This document shows, in pieces, positions 42,255 to 51,268 of a DNA stretch of 64,000 nucleotides. The position numbers and the translations under genes were made by a program. Where the stretch lies: contig NZ_CP117877.1 of NCBI RefSeq assembly GCF_028736115.1, forward strand, positions 806,001-870,000. The letters are read 5' to 3'. Every line of letters starts with the position of its first letter. Position 1 is the first letter of the stretch. Source of the DNA: Mucilaginibacter sp. KACC 22063. Lineage in GTDB: Bacteria > Bacteroidota > Bacteroidia > Sphingobacteriales > Sphingobacteriaceae. The notes beneath the pieces were generated by a model. It did no database searches, was not told the origin of the DNA, and worked only from the letters and a program-made list of their open reading frames with translations.

Positions 42255-45200
42255 TTGATACTTTCTGGTGCTCCACGTTTATTAATAGCTGCTATTATAT
42301 GGTGCAGTTTACTGCATTGTTTTCCTTTATTGGCTAATGAAGTTCCTGTAAGTTCGTTAGGCACCGAACAGGGGCTGTCAAACAGTTCGGCCACTTGTAT
42401 CACACAAGACAAATACGGTTTTATATGGATAGGCACCTATGACGGGTTAAACCGTTATGATGGCTATCAGTTTAAAACCTTCAGAAATGTGTGGGGTAAC
42501 CCGCAATCTATCGTCAACAATAAAATTAAAACTATTGCAGCTGTTGGATACCGTCTTTTTGTAGGCACCGAAAAAGGAGCGGTTTATTTTAACTACAAAG
42601 ATTCCAGATTTCATGCCCTTTATCACAAGCGCGGAAATGAGATCGTGAAGATAGATTGCAACATTAATCAGATGCTTGCCGATAAAGCCGGTAATGTGTA
42701 TGCTGCTACCAACAGATTAGGTTTGCTTTATTTTAAAAACGGCGATACCATTGCCCGCAAAATTGGCTATTGCGACGATATTAAAAAAAATGGTGTGCAG
42801 TCCATTATGCTGGATGCCCAAGCGCATTTATGGGTTTTTATCAATGGAAAAGGGCTTGGCATATATCACGCAAAAACAAATCGGATCGCGATACAAAGCC
42901 AGGAAATCATTTCCGGAAATTGCCTGATGCCCGATCAGGATGGTAATATCTGGATTGGAAATAACAGTGGCTTATTTATTTATGATAAGATTAAGCACCG
43001 GGTAAGCGCTTTTGAAAATAAGCAGCGAAAATTAAGCGCCAGCAACATATCCAGCTTACTGTTCACGTCGGCAGGCGAAATGTGGATATCAACCAACGGG
43101 GCGGGGATTAATATCTGGAACCCCCTCAAGCAAACATTAAGGTACCTTTTACCCGGCGAGTCAGGCTATAATCTGCAAAGCGGGGCTGTGGCATCTGTGT
43201 TTGAAGATAACGAGCACAGAAAGTGGATTGCTACCCTCTGGGGTGGTGTTAATGTGATTGATATAAAGCGGGACATCTTTAAAGGCTACAGCCATAGCGT
43301 TTCAAACCCTAACAGTCTTGCGGGTAACTTTGTACGGTCATTTTGCGAGGATGAAAAGCATAATTTATGGATTGGCACCGACGGCAGCGGTGTTAGTTAC
43401 TGGGATACCCAAAGTAATCGTTTTCAGAACTATTATCATCAGGCTGGAAGAGGATATGTCAGCAGTAATTATGTGGTAAGCATTATTAAAGATCATCGTA
43501 ACCAGATTTGGACCGCATCATTTAATGGGGGTATAGATGCCTTTGATCCGGCCGAGAAAAAGTTTAAACATTATACCTGTTATAAAGCAGGAACAAAAAC
43601 TGAAGAAAAGAACTTCTGGAAGCTTTTTGAAGATCACGACCATAGGCTATGGGCTGCAAGCACTTGGGGAGGTGCATTGTACCTGTACAATCGCGGGCAA
43701 GACAAATTTGAAATATTTGACCGCCGCTTAATGGATATGCATACGCTTTACGAAGATCATAACGGCGTTTTGTGGGGTGGCGACTATGTACATTTAGTGC
43801 ATATAGATGTTAAAAATAAACGGCATTATTACTATTACATTGGCCAGCCCATAAGGGCAATTGCAGAAGATGCCAATGGGCAGTTATGCATAGGCACTGA
43901 GGGGGGCGGGTTGCTGATATTTGATCAAAGCCGGCGTAAGTTTCGCAGGTACACCCAAAAAGACGGCCTGCCTAACAATGCGGTGCTAAATATTTTAACC
44001 GACAGCCTGAATAACTTATGGTGCAGTACCTACAACGGGTTAACCAACTTTAATCAGAAAACGCGTAAGTTTCATAATTATTCGGTTTCTGACGGGTTGC
44101 AGAGTAACCAGTTTCTGTATAATGCTGCAATTAAATTACAATCGGGCGATATGATCTTTGGCGGGATAAAAGGCTTTAACCGCTTTAACCCGGATAGTGT
44201 TTCCATATCTGTTCATCAGCCTCCTCTGCGGCTTACTGATTTTAGTATCAACAATATTCCGCTCTCCAATACACCATATGCTAAAGGAAACCCGCTGAAC
44301 GAGATTAAAGAAATCCGCATCCCGTTTAGCCAGGCAACGCTGGCCATTGGTTTCACTGCTTTAGAATATTCTTTTCCCGAAAAAATAAGTTATGCTTATT
44401 ACCTGGAGGGTTGGGACCACGGCTGGAACTTTGTGGATAAGGCCAAAACAGCCTATTACAGCCGCCTGAACGAGGGTAGTTATATGCTGAAAATCAAAGC
44501 TACAAACAGCGAGGGCGGGTGGGAAGCTTCGCCACTTACGGTCAGGATTGTGGTATTACCGCCATGGTACAGAACATGGTGGGCCTTTATGTGCTATTTG
44601 ATTTTAGCGGGGTTACTGATCCACCGTTTTTGGGCCTACCGGAAACAAAAGCTGAAGCTGGCTTATGAGGTAGAGATAGCCAATCTTAAAGTAGAAAAAG
44701 AGAAAGAATTGAATGAACGAAAGCTCTCATTTTTCACAAATATTGCCCATGAGTTCCGTACGCCGTTAACGTTGATCATTAACCCTATTAAAGACTTGCT
44801 TAAAAGCAAACGTAATGAAGATGAGGAGTTAAACTTAATTTATCGTAATGCCAGGCGGCTTTTAGGCTTAGTTGACCATTTGCTTTTATTCAGAAAAACA
44901 GAAAGTGAAAATACCGCGCTCACCCTGTCAAGGGTAGACTTTGTAGAGTGCTCCCGCGATGTATATCAATGCTTTGTTCAGCAGGCAAAAATAAGGCATA
45001 TCAAATATACGTACACGGCTACACCCGGGCAGATAATGATGTGTATAGACCGCGTTAAAATTGAAATTGCGCTGTTTAATTTGATTTCTAATGCCGTTAA
45101 ATTCACCCCGGATGGCGGCGAAATACACCTTACAGTAAATGAAGAAGCAGACTCGGTATATTTTCAGGTGGCAGATAGTGGGATTGGTATAGAAAGCCAG

Positions 45201-46319
45201 GTTGGCGAGCGGTTGTTTGAAAAGTACTATCAGGTCAAAGATGAAAGATCTTTTAAAATAGGCTTTGGTATAGGGCTTTATCTTGTTAAAACTTTTATAG
45301 AAAATCATGAGGGTACCGTGAGCTATGAAAGTAAGCCCGGAAATGGTACCGTATTCACGCTGTGTCTGCCAAAACTTAATCGCAACGTTAACCTACAGCA
45401 GCCCTCTTATGAAGATAAAACCGTCAGCGAAATTTTACCGGTCATCAGCAATGAGGAGCATGATGATCATACGGTTAATGAAGATATTAACCACCTGGAA
45501 CTGTTGATATCTGATGCTAAATCGATGCTTATTATTGATGACAATGTGGAGATCAGTAGCTACATCAGATCCATTTTTTCTTCTGAGTTTACGGTTTACC
45601 TGGCGGCAGACGGAGATACCGGTTTAAAAATGATCAGGCAGTATGTGCCGGATATTGTGATCAGCGATATTGTAATGCCCGGCCTTAGCGGTATGGAACT
45701 TTGCCAGATCGTAAAAAATGATTCAACCATCAGCCATATCCCAATCATTCTGCTTACTGGTGAGTCGGCCGATGATCTCCGACTTAGAGGTATAGAGGAA
45801 GGTGCTGTTGACTTTATCCAAAAACCGTTTGACAAAAATCTGTTAGTGGCCAGGGTAAGAGGGGTCATTAAAAACAAAAAAGAACTTCAGCATTACTTTT
45901 ATAAAGAAATTACTTTACAGGGCAAGAGCAAGGATATTTCTGAAGAAAACAAGCTGTTCTTGTACAAATGTATAGAGGTAATTGAGGGTTTGCTGAATGA
46001 GCCATCGTTTGAAATGAAAACCATAGCAGAAGAACTTGGTATGAGCTATTCCAGCCTGTTTAAGCGCATTAAATCAGTTACCGGTTATTCTGTAAATAAC
46101 TTTATTCGTTTTGTCCGGCTTCGCAAGGCAGCAGAGATCTTAATTAACACCAATTGCAACGTAAACGAGGCCGCTTTCAGGGTTGGGTACAGTGATATTA
46201 AATATTTCAGGGAACACTTTACCAGGCAGTTTGGCATGAAGCCTTCGGAGTTTATTAAGCGCCACCGTTCGGCATTTCAGAAAAATTATAGGTTTGTGTC
46301 ACACAGTGTAGAACGGTAA
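42255..46319 (+). CDS. Orphan hybrid two-component system regulator (HTCS)
   Basis: This 1354-residue HTCS has a signal peptide (1-26) and Reg_prop propeller repeats (about 35-660, starting GTEQGLSNSSATCITQDKYGFIW). A Y_Y_Y domain (about 690-770) and a transmembrane helix (about 776-795) follow. The kinase has H832 (AHEFRTP), N-box NLISNAVKFT, DSGIGIE and GFGIGLY. The receiver has D1138 (ISDIVMP), and the AraC-type DNA-binding domain spans about 1245-1345. All active residues look intact. The only plausible start is a TTG at 42255, as an in-frame stop lies nine bases upstream and no ATG precedes the signal peptide. No SusCD or glycosidase is adjacent. Confidence 0.9.
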   Translation: MILSGAPRLLIAAIIWCSLLHCFPLLANEVPVSSLGTEQGLSNSSATCITQDKYGFIWIGTYDGLNRYDGYQFKTFRNVWGNPQSIVNNKIKTIAAVGYRLFVGTEKGAVYFNYKDSRFHALYHKRGNEIVKIDCNINQMLADKAGNVYAATNRLGLLYFKNGDTIARKIGYCDDIKKNGVQSIMLDAQAHLWVFINGKGLGIYHAKTNRIAIQSQEIISGNCLMPDQDGNIWIGNNSGLFIYDKIKHRVSAFENKQRKLSASNISSLLFTSAGEMWISTNGAGINIWNPLKQTLRYLLPGESGYNLQSGAVASVFEDNEHRKWIATLWGGVNVIDIKRDIFKGYSHSVSNPNSLAGNFVRSFCEDEKHNLWIGTDGSGVSYWDTQSNRFQNYYHQAGRGYVSSNYVVSIIKDHRNQIWTASFNGGIDAFDPAEKKFKHYTCYKAGTKTEEKNFWKLFEDHDHRLWAASTWGGALYLYNRGQDKFEIFDRRLMDMHTLYEDHNGVLWGGDYVHLVHIDVKNKRHYYYYIGQPIRAIAEDANGQLCIGTEGGGLLIFDQSRRKFRRYTQKDGLPNNAVLNILTDSLNNLWCSTYNGLTNFNQKTRKFHNYSVSDGLQSNQFLYNAAIKLQSGDMIFGGIKGFNRFNPDSVSISVHQPPLRLTDFSINNIPLSNTPYAKGNPLNEIKEIRIPFSQATLAIGFTALEYSFPEKISYAYYLEGWDHGWNFVDKAKTAYYSRLNEGSYMLKIKATNSEGGWEASPLTVRIVVLPPWYRTWWAFMCYLILAGLLIHRFWAYRKQKLKLAYEVEIANLKVEKEKELNERKLSFFTNIAHEFRTPLTLIINPIKDLLKSKRNEDEELNLIYRNARRLLGLVDHLLLFRKTESENTALTLSRVDFVECSRDVYQCFVQQAKIRHIKYTYTATPGQIMMCIDRVKIEIALFNLISNAVKFTPDGGEIHLTVNEEADSVYFQVADSGIGIESQVGERLFEKYYQVKDERSFKIGFGIGLYLVKTFIENHEGTVSYESKPGNGTVFTLCLPKLNRNVNLQQPSYEDKTVSEILPVISNEEHDDHTVNEDINHLELLISDAKSMLIIDDNVEISSYIRSIFSSEFTVYLAADGDTGLKMIRQYVPDIVISDIVMPGLSGMELCQIVKNDSTISHIPIILLTGESADDLRLRGIEEGAVDFIQKPFDKNLLVARVRGVIKNKKELQHYFYKEITLQGKSKDISEENKLFLYKCIEVIEGLLNEPSFEMKTIAEELGMSYSSLFKRIKSVTGYSVNNFIRFVRLRKAAEILINTNCNVNEAAFRVGYSDIKYFREHFTRQFGMKPSEFIKRHRSAFQKNYRFVSHSVER

Positions 46320-46387
46320 TTGCTCTATTGAATTACTGGAACCTTAAACCTTTGCACCGTTACATATTTTTTGCCCCGGATTATGAT

Positions 46388-46507
46388 ATGCTGATCGTGA
46401 TGGACAATGCACATCTATCTAAAACCTGTTATTGGGATAGCATGAACGGCATCATAGATTTTGGCGGCTGTAATATCGAGGAGTACAAGAAAGATTTGTT
46501 TAAATAA
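46388..46507 (+). pseudogene. Possible gene remnant or small ORF, 39 codons
   Basis: The frame MLIVMDNAHLSKTCYWDSMN onward to a TAA at 46505 has protein-like composition. It extends upstream without a stop through residues HRYIFFAPDYD. It has no recognised homologue and no clear start signal. It may be the 3' end of a gene lost when the neighbouring insert arrived. Low confidence. Confidence 0.3.
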
Positions 46508-46539
46508 ACTTACTAAAGTAAGGAATTTAATTTTAAGAT

Positions 46540-46590
46540 ATAAATAAACAAAAAGCCTTTAGATATTAATCTAAAGAATTTTTGTTTTGG
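46540..46590 (-). repeat. Terminator-like direct repeat, left copy
   Basis: This copy aligns with 48861-48911 at roughly 75-80% over 50 positions. The shared blocks are CAAAAA, GCCTT and TTAATCTAAAG. On the minus strand CTTTAGAT/ATCTAAAG forms a hairpin followed by GCTTTTTG, so it can terminate the nuclease gene. Confidence 0.6.
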
Positions 46591-46625
46591 ATACTGTGAG
46601 CTAGCTTTAAGGAGAAATAAGGATA

Positions 46626-48671
46626 TTATTTTTGTATTATATATTCAATTTTGTTCTTAATAACTTGCCATTCTTCTGTTTTATTATCCTTGTTTTGTGC
46701 GATCAAGGCTTTTATGAAATCTTTATAATTGGAAAGCCCGAATGTTTGATAAATACTTACTAACAGCTCTTTACCCTTACAATACTTTTTCCAATTTTCC
46801 TCCCATTCTTCTTTCAATTGAATCGTTTTAGCATTAACCGCGTCAATAAAAGTGTTACTCCAACTTTCAGGGATAAAGGCATCTAGAGTGCTCTTTAAAT
46901 TTAAAATTTTTTCAGTTAGTAATTCTGCTACCTCAATTGGACTGGTGGAAGTACCTAAATCTTTTTTGCTTAGTCCGATTGTTTGTGGTATAAAGCTTTT
47001 AGAAACATCAGCAATTGCAACGGCATCAATTTGTTTAAAAGCGAGATTTTTAACCTCTCTTGTAAATTCTGTTCTGCTAGATGGAAAATGTTTCGGGTTA
47101 CGATCTCTAACTATTCCATACATAACATCAGTATTTAACAAGTAATTCTCAAAAGAATACCTATCCCACTGAATAATTTTAACATTTTCAGTATCTTTAA
47201 GTTCAGTAGGTTTGTTATCAAAGTCCAGAATAAAAATGTGCAATCCTTTAAGCTTTCCTTTTCTATCACTTTCTTGAAGAGTTTTTATCTCAGTTTCGAT
47301 AATACTCCTTCCACCCAAAGACTGAATCTTGAAATTAACAGTATAGCTTTTTAGGATTTCATTGATATACTCTTCATCAGTAGTGCCTTCTAGATATATA
47401 ACTCCTTTATTAAAAAGTAAATCTGCAGTTGAAATACCTAAAGCCTTAATTGCTTCAGATGCTTCATTATTGTCATTTTTAAATATTGGTGAAATTATAT
47501 TTGAACCTATTAAGTGCAATAGTTGAAACCTATCGTCTTCTTTAGTTGCAGTAAGAATTTCTGCTGAATGTGTCGTCATTATTATTTGTACGTCTTGCTT
47601 GCTAACAATATTATTGTATAGGAAGCTTATAATGTTTTTGCAAACAGCAGGATTTAAATGTAGCTCAGGTTCATCAATGATAACTATTCCGCCTTTTGCA
47701 ACTGTCCTAATAAGTAAAAACAATGTAAGTAATAAGCCTTTTTCTCCGCTACTTAAAAAATCAATATCGTATATAGCTTGAGTACTCGTTTCTCTAATTA
47801 AAACAGAAAGTCTGTTTGTGGCATCTTCAATTCGAATTCCAAAAAGCTCTTTACCTGGAATGAGATTTTCAAAAATTAATTTGAAGTCATTCTGAATCGA
47901 AGAGATGTCATTATTATTCATTAATAAATAATTAATAATGGTATTTTTTAGCCGATGAAATTTTAGATTAGGTTGAATGCTATAGGACTGAATCTGCTGC
48001 AGCAAATCGCCCTGACCAAGTTGTATATTTACCTCGCCTGTTGGGAAGTTTCTGTCAGCAGGAAACACAGAAAATAAAGTTTGATTTAATGAAATACTCC
48101 TTAAAACAAAGCTTACCAATTCCTGATCAAATCCGTTTTTTCCAGAAATTTGAGTGTTTGAAGCTGTTAGTTCGATGTGTGCGAGATCTTTCTCGAGGCT
48201 AAACTTATCAAGCAGTGCTTTTGTATCTTCAATTATTTGTAAATGTTGCTGTTTCCCAGCTGGAGTTGACAAGTAAGCAATAAGATTTAACCTGTTGCCG
48301 GGTATTTGCCCTAATTGGTTTTGTAATCTAAGTATGGCAAAATCGTGAATTTTATCACTAACTAAATCAAGTTCCTCTTTGGATAACTTTATACTTAACT
48401 TAATTGTGATTTCTTTGCTTTCATCATTGCAAATTGTATTAAATAAGACAGAATTGTTTTGTGGAGAAAAGATACCCATATTTTGTAATGCGGCTTGCGC
48501 CTCATTATCCTGAGATTGTAATAGAATTGACTTAGTCAATCTAACTGCATCGATTATAGAACTTTTACCAACACCGTTTGGGCCAACAATAGTATTAATG
48601 CTTTCTTTACACGTAAACTCAATATTAATAAGTTTTCTAAAATTTCGAATTTTTACATCAATTATCTTCAT
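46626..48671 (-). CDS. OLD-family ATP-dependent nuclease (AAA ATPase + TOPRIM)
   Basis: This 681-residue protein joins an SMC/ABC-like AAA ATPase to a C-terminal TOPRIM nuclease domain, the plan of class 1 OLD (overcoming lysogenization defect) proteins. Walker A is at 30-37 (GPNGVGKS), and the Walker B region IVIIDEPELHLNP is near 330. The H-loop is in MTTHSAE. TOPRIM acidic residues lie in YLEGTTDEEY (about 426) and ILDFDNK (about 482). The N-terminal RNFRKL is typical. The gene is more AT-rich than its surroundings and stands alone beside a tRNA. That suggests transfer and an anti-phage role, though DNA repair is possible. No GajB-type helicase or reverse transcriptase is adjacent. Confidence 0.88.
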   Translation of the reverse strand: MKIIDVKIRNFRKLINIEFTCKESINTIVGPNGVGKSSIIDAVRLTKSILLQSQDNEAQAALQNMGIFSPQNNSVLFNTICNDESKEITIKLSIKLSKEELDLVSDKIHDFAILRLQNQLGQIPGNRLNLIAYLSTPAGKQQHLQIIEDTKALLDKFSLEKDLAHIELTASNTQISGKNGFDQELVSFVLRSISLNQTLFSVFPADRNFPTGEVNIQLGQGDLLQQIQSYSIQPNLKFHRLKNTIINYLLMNNNDISSIQNDFKLIFENLIPGKELFGIRIEDATNRLSVLIRETSTQAIYDIDFLSSGEKGLLLTLFLLIRTVAKGGIVIIDEPELHLNPAVCKNIISFLYNNIVSKQDVQIIMTTHSAEILTATKEDDRFQLLHLIGSNIISPIFKNDNNEASEAIKALGISTADLLFNKGVIYLEGTTDEEYINEILKSYTVNFKIQSLGGRSIIETEIKTLQESDRKGKLKGLHIFILDFDNKPTELKDTENVKIIQWDRYSFENYLLNTDVMYGIVRDRNPKHFPSSRTEFTREVKNLAFKQIDAVAIADVSKSFIPQTIGLSKKDLGTSTSPIEVAELLTEKILNLKSTLDAFIPESWSNTFIDAVNAKTIQLKEEWEENWKKYCKGKELLVSIYQTFGLSNYKDFIKALIAQNKDNKTEEWQVIKNKIEYIIQK

Positions 48672-48860
48672 ATATCAGCTAATGCAATTTAAATTACTAA
48701 ACTTACAATTTTATTGTTTGAAGTACTACTGCAAGTTGAGCAAAAGGTGCATGTAGAGAAATAATTGCTATAAACCATAAATTGAGATGTTATGGTTACC
48801 TTGTATGTGGCACAAACAATGAACAAACATTATAAACCAATAAAGGAAACTTGCAGAACC

Positions 48861-48911
48861 ATATATAAGCAAAAAAGCCTTCAGATTTTAATCTAAAGGC
48901 TTTCTTGTTGT
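48861..48911 (-). terminator. tRNA-Val terminator; right copy of the direct repeat
   Basis: On the minus strand AAAGCCTTTAGATT and the complementary AATCTGAAGGCTTT form a stem followed by TTTTTT, just 3' of the tRNA. It resembles the sequence at 46540-46590 on the other side of the OLD gene. Confidence 0.8.
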
Positions 48912-48985
48912 GGGAGCAACAGGATTCGAACCTGTGACCCTCTGCTTGTAAGGCAGATGCTCTGAACCAGCTGAGCTATGCTCCC
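48911..48985 (-). tRNA. tRNA-Val (anticodon UAC)
   Basis: The 75-nt cloverleaf folds cleanly. The acceptor GGGAGCA pairs with TGCTCCC and the D arm is GCTC/GAGC. The anticodon stem TCTGC/GCAGA surrounds the loop CTTACAA, with anticodon TAC at its centre. The T arm is ACAGG-TTCGAAT-CCTGT, followed by discriminator A. CCA is not encoded. Confidence 0.97.
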
Positions 48986-49354
48986 ATCATATATGTGGAT
49001 TTGCTTTTGCAATAACTCCGATTAATCGTCGGCTTTGTTGTTATTTGCTTGGCAATGTTCCCATTGTTTTGGGACTGCAAACATAGGGGTTTGCTTTTAT
49101 TTTGCAAAATAATTTTTCATTATTTTTTTAATGCGCTGATTTTGTGTAAAATAAATTTTATTTGGCAGTACATGTGGTGAATAATTTATCACAAAGTAGC
49201 GCTGGAAAGCCCCTAGTGCCTTTATTTATTGTCTTGAAATTATTAATTTAATAACAAACGGAGTTCATTTTATCGCAATTGTTACAGCGCTGATTGGTCA
49301 TAATCTCTTTTCAATAGTGATATTAGGCGCAGATTTACTGCCAAATCATTTTTT
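48986..49354. other. tRNA leader and upstream region of oxidoreductase gene
   Basis: This stretch of about 370 bp has no protein gene. The first ~90 bp is the tRNA leader and 49078-49108 is its promoter. The rest is AT-rich upstream sequence of the Gfo/Idh/MocA gene, with no clear element. Confidence 0.5.
49078..49108 (-). promoter_or_regulatory. Bacteroidota-type promoter for tRNA-Val
   Basis: On the minus strand, TTTG (49105-49108) is followed after 19 bp by TATGTTTG (49078-49085). This fits the TTTG-N19-21-TAnnTTTG consensus exactly. It sits about 92 bp upstream of the tRNA. Confidence 0.75.
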
Positions 49355-50446
49355 ATGAAAAATATGCGCCTGACTTTCATTTTTGCTTCAATTGCTATTT
49401 TCTTATCGCACAAGGTATCAGCACAGCAAAAATTGTTGCGTGTTGTAGTGGCAGGGCTCAACCATGATCATGTGCATAATATCCTGCATCAATATAAAGA
49501 AGGCCATGTAGAAATTGTGGGCATTGCCGAGCCTGATAAAAAGCTTTGGCAAAGATTTGGTAAATCATATCATCTGCCTGACTCTATCTTTTACCCCGAC
49601 CTTAAAAAACTGATCCTGCTTAAAAAGCCTGATGCTGTTTTAGGCTATAATCCGGTAGGGGAGCATGTAAATGTTGTTGAAATTTGTGCACCCTTGCATG
49701 TTCCTGTAATGGTAGAAAAACCACTTGCTGCTACTTTACAGCAGGCAAAAAGGATTGAGCAGCTGGCTAAGCAATATAACATTCAGGTGCTAACCAATTA
49801 TGAAACTACATGGTACCCATCCTACCAGGAAGTTTTTACAATGGTTAGGCAGGACAGCATCGGTTCAATCAGAAAAATGGTAGTGCATGACGGTCACCAG
49901 GGGCCGAAGGAAATTGGTTGCAGCAGTGATTTCTTGGCGTGGCTTACCGACCCTGTACTTAACGGTGCCGGTGCGTTAAATGATTTTGGCTGTTACGGTG
50001 CGGATCTGATGACCTGGTTCATGAAAGGCCAGAAACCCATCGCCGTTACCGCTATTGCCCGCCATTATAAGCCTGCTGTTTATCCTAAGGTTGAAGATGA
50101 TGCCACTATTCTGGTCGAATATCCCGGTGCTACCGGTCAGATCGAAGCATCATGGAACTGGCCTTTTTCTATAAAGGATCTTGAAATATTTGGCGATCAT
50201 GGTTATTACCATGCAAAAGATGCTAATGCGATTGATATACGCATGCGAGAAAACCGCCGCAGTGATAAAATTGTAGCTGCCCTGCCACAGCCCATAAATG
50301 ATCCGCTTGTATATCTTGCCGCGGTGTTGCACCACCAGATTGATGGAGAAAACGACCAGGCATCTTTAAAATATAACATGATTGTAATGCAGATACTGGA
50401 TGCAGCCAAGCGCTCTGTAAAAGAGGGAAAACGCATAGTTCTTTAA
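49355..50446 (+). CDS. Exported Gfo/Idh/MocA-family oxidoreductase
   Basis: This 363-residue protein has a Rossmann NAD(P)-binding half (LRVVVAGLNHDHVHNIL, about 27-150) with the family EKP motif (VPVMVEKPLA). A C-terminal alpha/beta domain contains GAGALNDFGCYGADLM. Residues 1-23 form a clear Sec signal peptide (MKNMRLTFIFASIAIFLSHKVSA), so it is predicted to act outside the cytoplasm. No twin-arginine is seen. Exported members usually act on sugars, with tightly bound nicotinamide cofactor. The substrate here is unknown and no sugar genes are directly adjacent. Confidence 0.87.
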   Translation: MKNMRLTFIFASIAIFLSHKVSAQQKLLRVVVAGLNHDHVHNILHQYKEGHVEIVGIAEPDKKLWQRFGKSYHLPDSIFYPDLKKLILLKKPDAVLGYNPVGEHVNVVEICAPLHVPVMVEKPLAATLQQAKRIEQLAKQYNIQVLTNYETTWYPSYQEVFTMVRQDSIGSIRKMVVHDGHQGPKEIGCSSDFLAWLTDPVLNGAGALNDFGCYGADLMTWFMKGQKPIAVTAIARHYKPAVYPKVEDDATILVEYPGATGQIEASWNWPFSIKDLEIFGDHGYYHAKDANAIDIRMRENRRSDKIVAALPQPINDPLVYLAAVLHHQIDGENDQASLKYNMIVMQILDAAKRSVKEGKRIVL

Positions 50447-50632
50447 ATGGGGGTTGTAAACTGAAGTTTGCTTAATAGCGTATATCCTGATGCCAATGAC
50501 TGAAAAATAATATGGATATTCCGTTCTTTGATTTTTTATAAATTTATTTTTCAGTTGAAGCAACCTTTTGGTGTGCGCTTTCGTGTAAAGGGCAACAACA
50601 GGTATTAAACTTTATAGCAAGCACATCCCCTT

Positions 50633-51268
50633 ATGGGCGAAGCAGAAGTACAAAAGCTGATAACGGGCTGTTTGGAGCAGAACCGCATCGACCAAAAAAT
50701 GCTGTACAAGGCGTTTTATGGTTTTGCTATGGGTATTTGTTTGCGCTACGCGGGTAACAGGTATGAGGCCTCTGAAATTATGAATCAGGGCTTTTACAAA
50801 GTGTTTAAAAACCTAGACAAGTATGATGCGGCTAAGCCTTTTAAAGCTTGGTTGGGGCGTATCATGATGAATACTTCGATAGACTATTATCGGAGTAATT
50901 TAAAAATGGCTTATACTGAAGATATTGAGACTGCTGCTGATATAGGTAACGATGAACTTCCCGATAGGAAACTACGCTACGAAGATCTTTTGGCTATGGT
51001 GCAAAAGCTGCCACAGGCATATCGTACGGTTTTTAACTTATACGCCATTGAAGGATATACACACGAAGAGATTGGTGAAATGTTGGGAATAAGTAGCGGC
51101 ACTTCAAAATCAAACTTGTTTAAGGCAAGGGAGAAACTTAAGAACATGATTGCTAAGGCTGATAACGTATCTGATATAAGAAGAGATAATGACGGCCACC
51201 AGCATATATTAACAGTTAGCGCAGTGAGTATTGGCATTACCATGCTGATCAACAATATTTTAAGATGA
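50633..51268 (+). CDS. ECF-type sigma-70 factor
   Basis: This 211-residue ECF sigma factor has region 2 (LYKAFYGFAMGICLRYAG through KAWLGRIMMNTSIDYYR, about 22-90). Region 4 spans about 120-172 (LPQAYRTVFNLYAIEGYTHEEIGEMLGIS...). After region 4 it carries a ~35-residue tail ending in a hydrophobic stretch (ILTVSAVSIGITMLINNIL), unusual for an ECF factor and possibly membrane-associated. Its stop overlaps the next start by 4 bp (ATGA), so it is translationally coupled to the membrane protein downstream, its likely anti-sigma factor. Confidence 0.92.
   Translation: MGEAEVQKLITGCLEQNRIDQKMLYKAFYGFAMGICLRYAGNRYEASEIMNQGFYKVFKNLDKYDAAKPFKAWLGRIMMNTSIDYYRSNLKMAYTEDIETAADIGNDELPDRKLRYEDLLAMVQKLPQAYRTVFNLYAIEGYTHEEIGEMLGISSGTSKSNLFKAREKLKNMIAKADNVSDIRRDNDGHQHILTVSAVSIGITMLINNILR

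Larger units (their letters stand above)
46320..46625. other. Intergenic region with small open frame and repeat
   Basis: This 306-bp stretch holds a 39-codon open frame at 46388-46507, whose frame stays open upstream into the HTCS end, and a terminator-like repeat at 46540-46590. It reads as a junction between chromosomal backbone and the AT-rich nuclease insert. Confidence 0.45.

Noticed and set aside
46626..48671. Gabija (GajA-GajB) or PARIS-type two-gene defence system
   Set aside because: No UvrD/GajB helicase, AriB-like or reverse-transcriptase gene is next to the OLD protein. It is a single-gene class 1 OLD protein on present evidence.
48829..48840. Third copy of ATTATAAACCAA as a regulator site
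   Set aside because: It is a single copy, far from any HTCS target, between the nuclease gene and the tRNA terminator, so probably chance.
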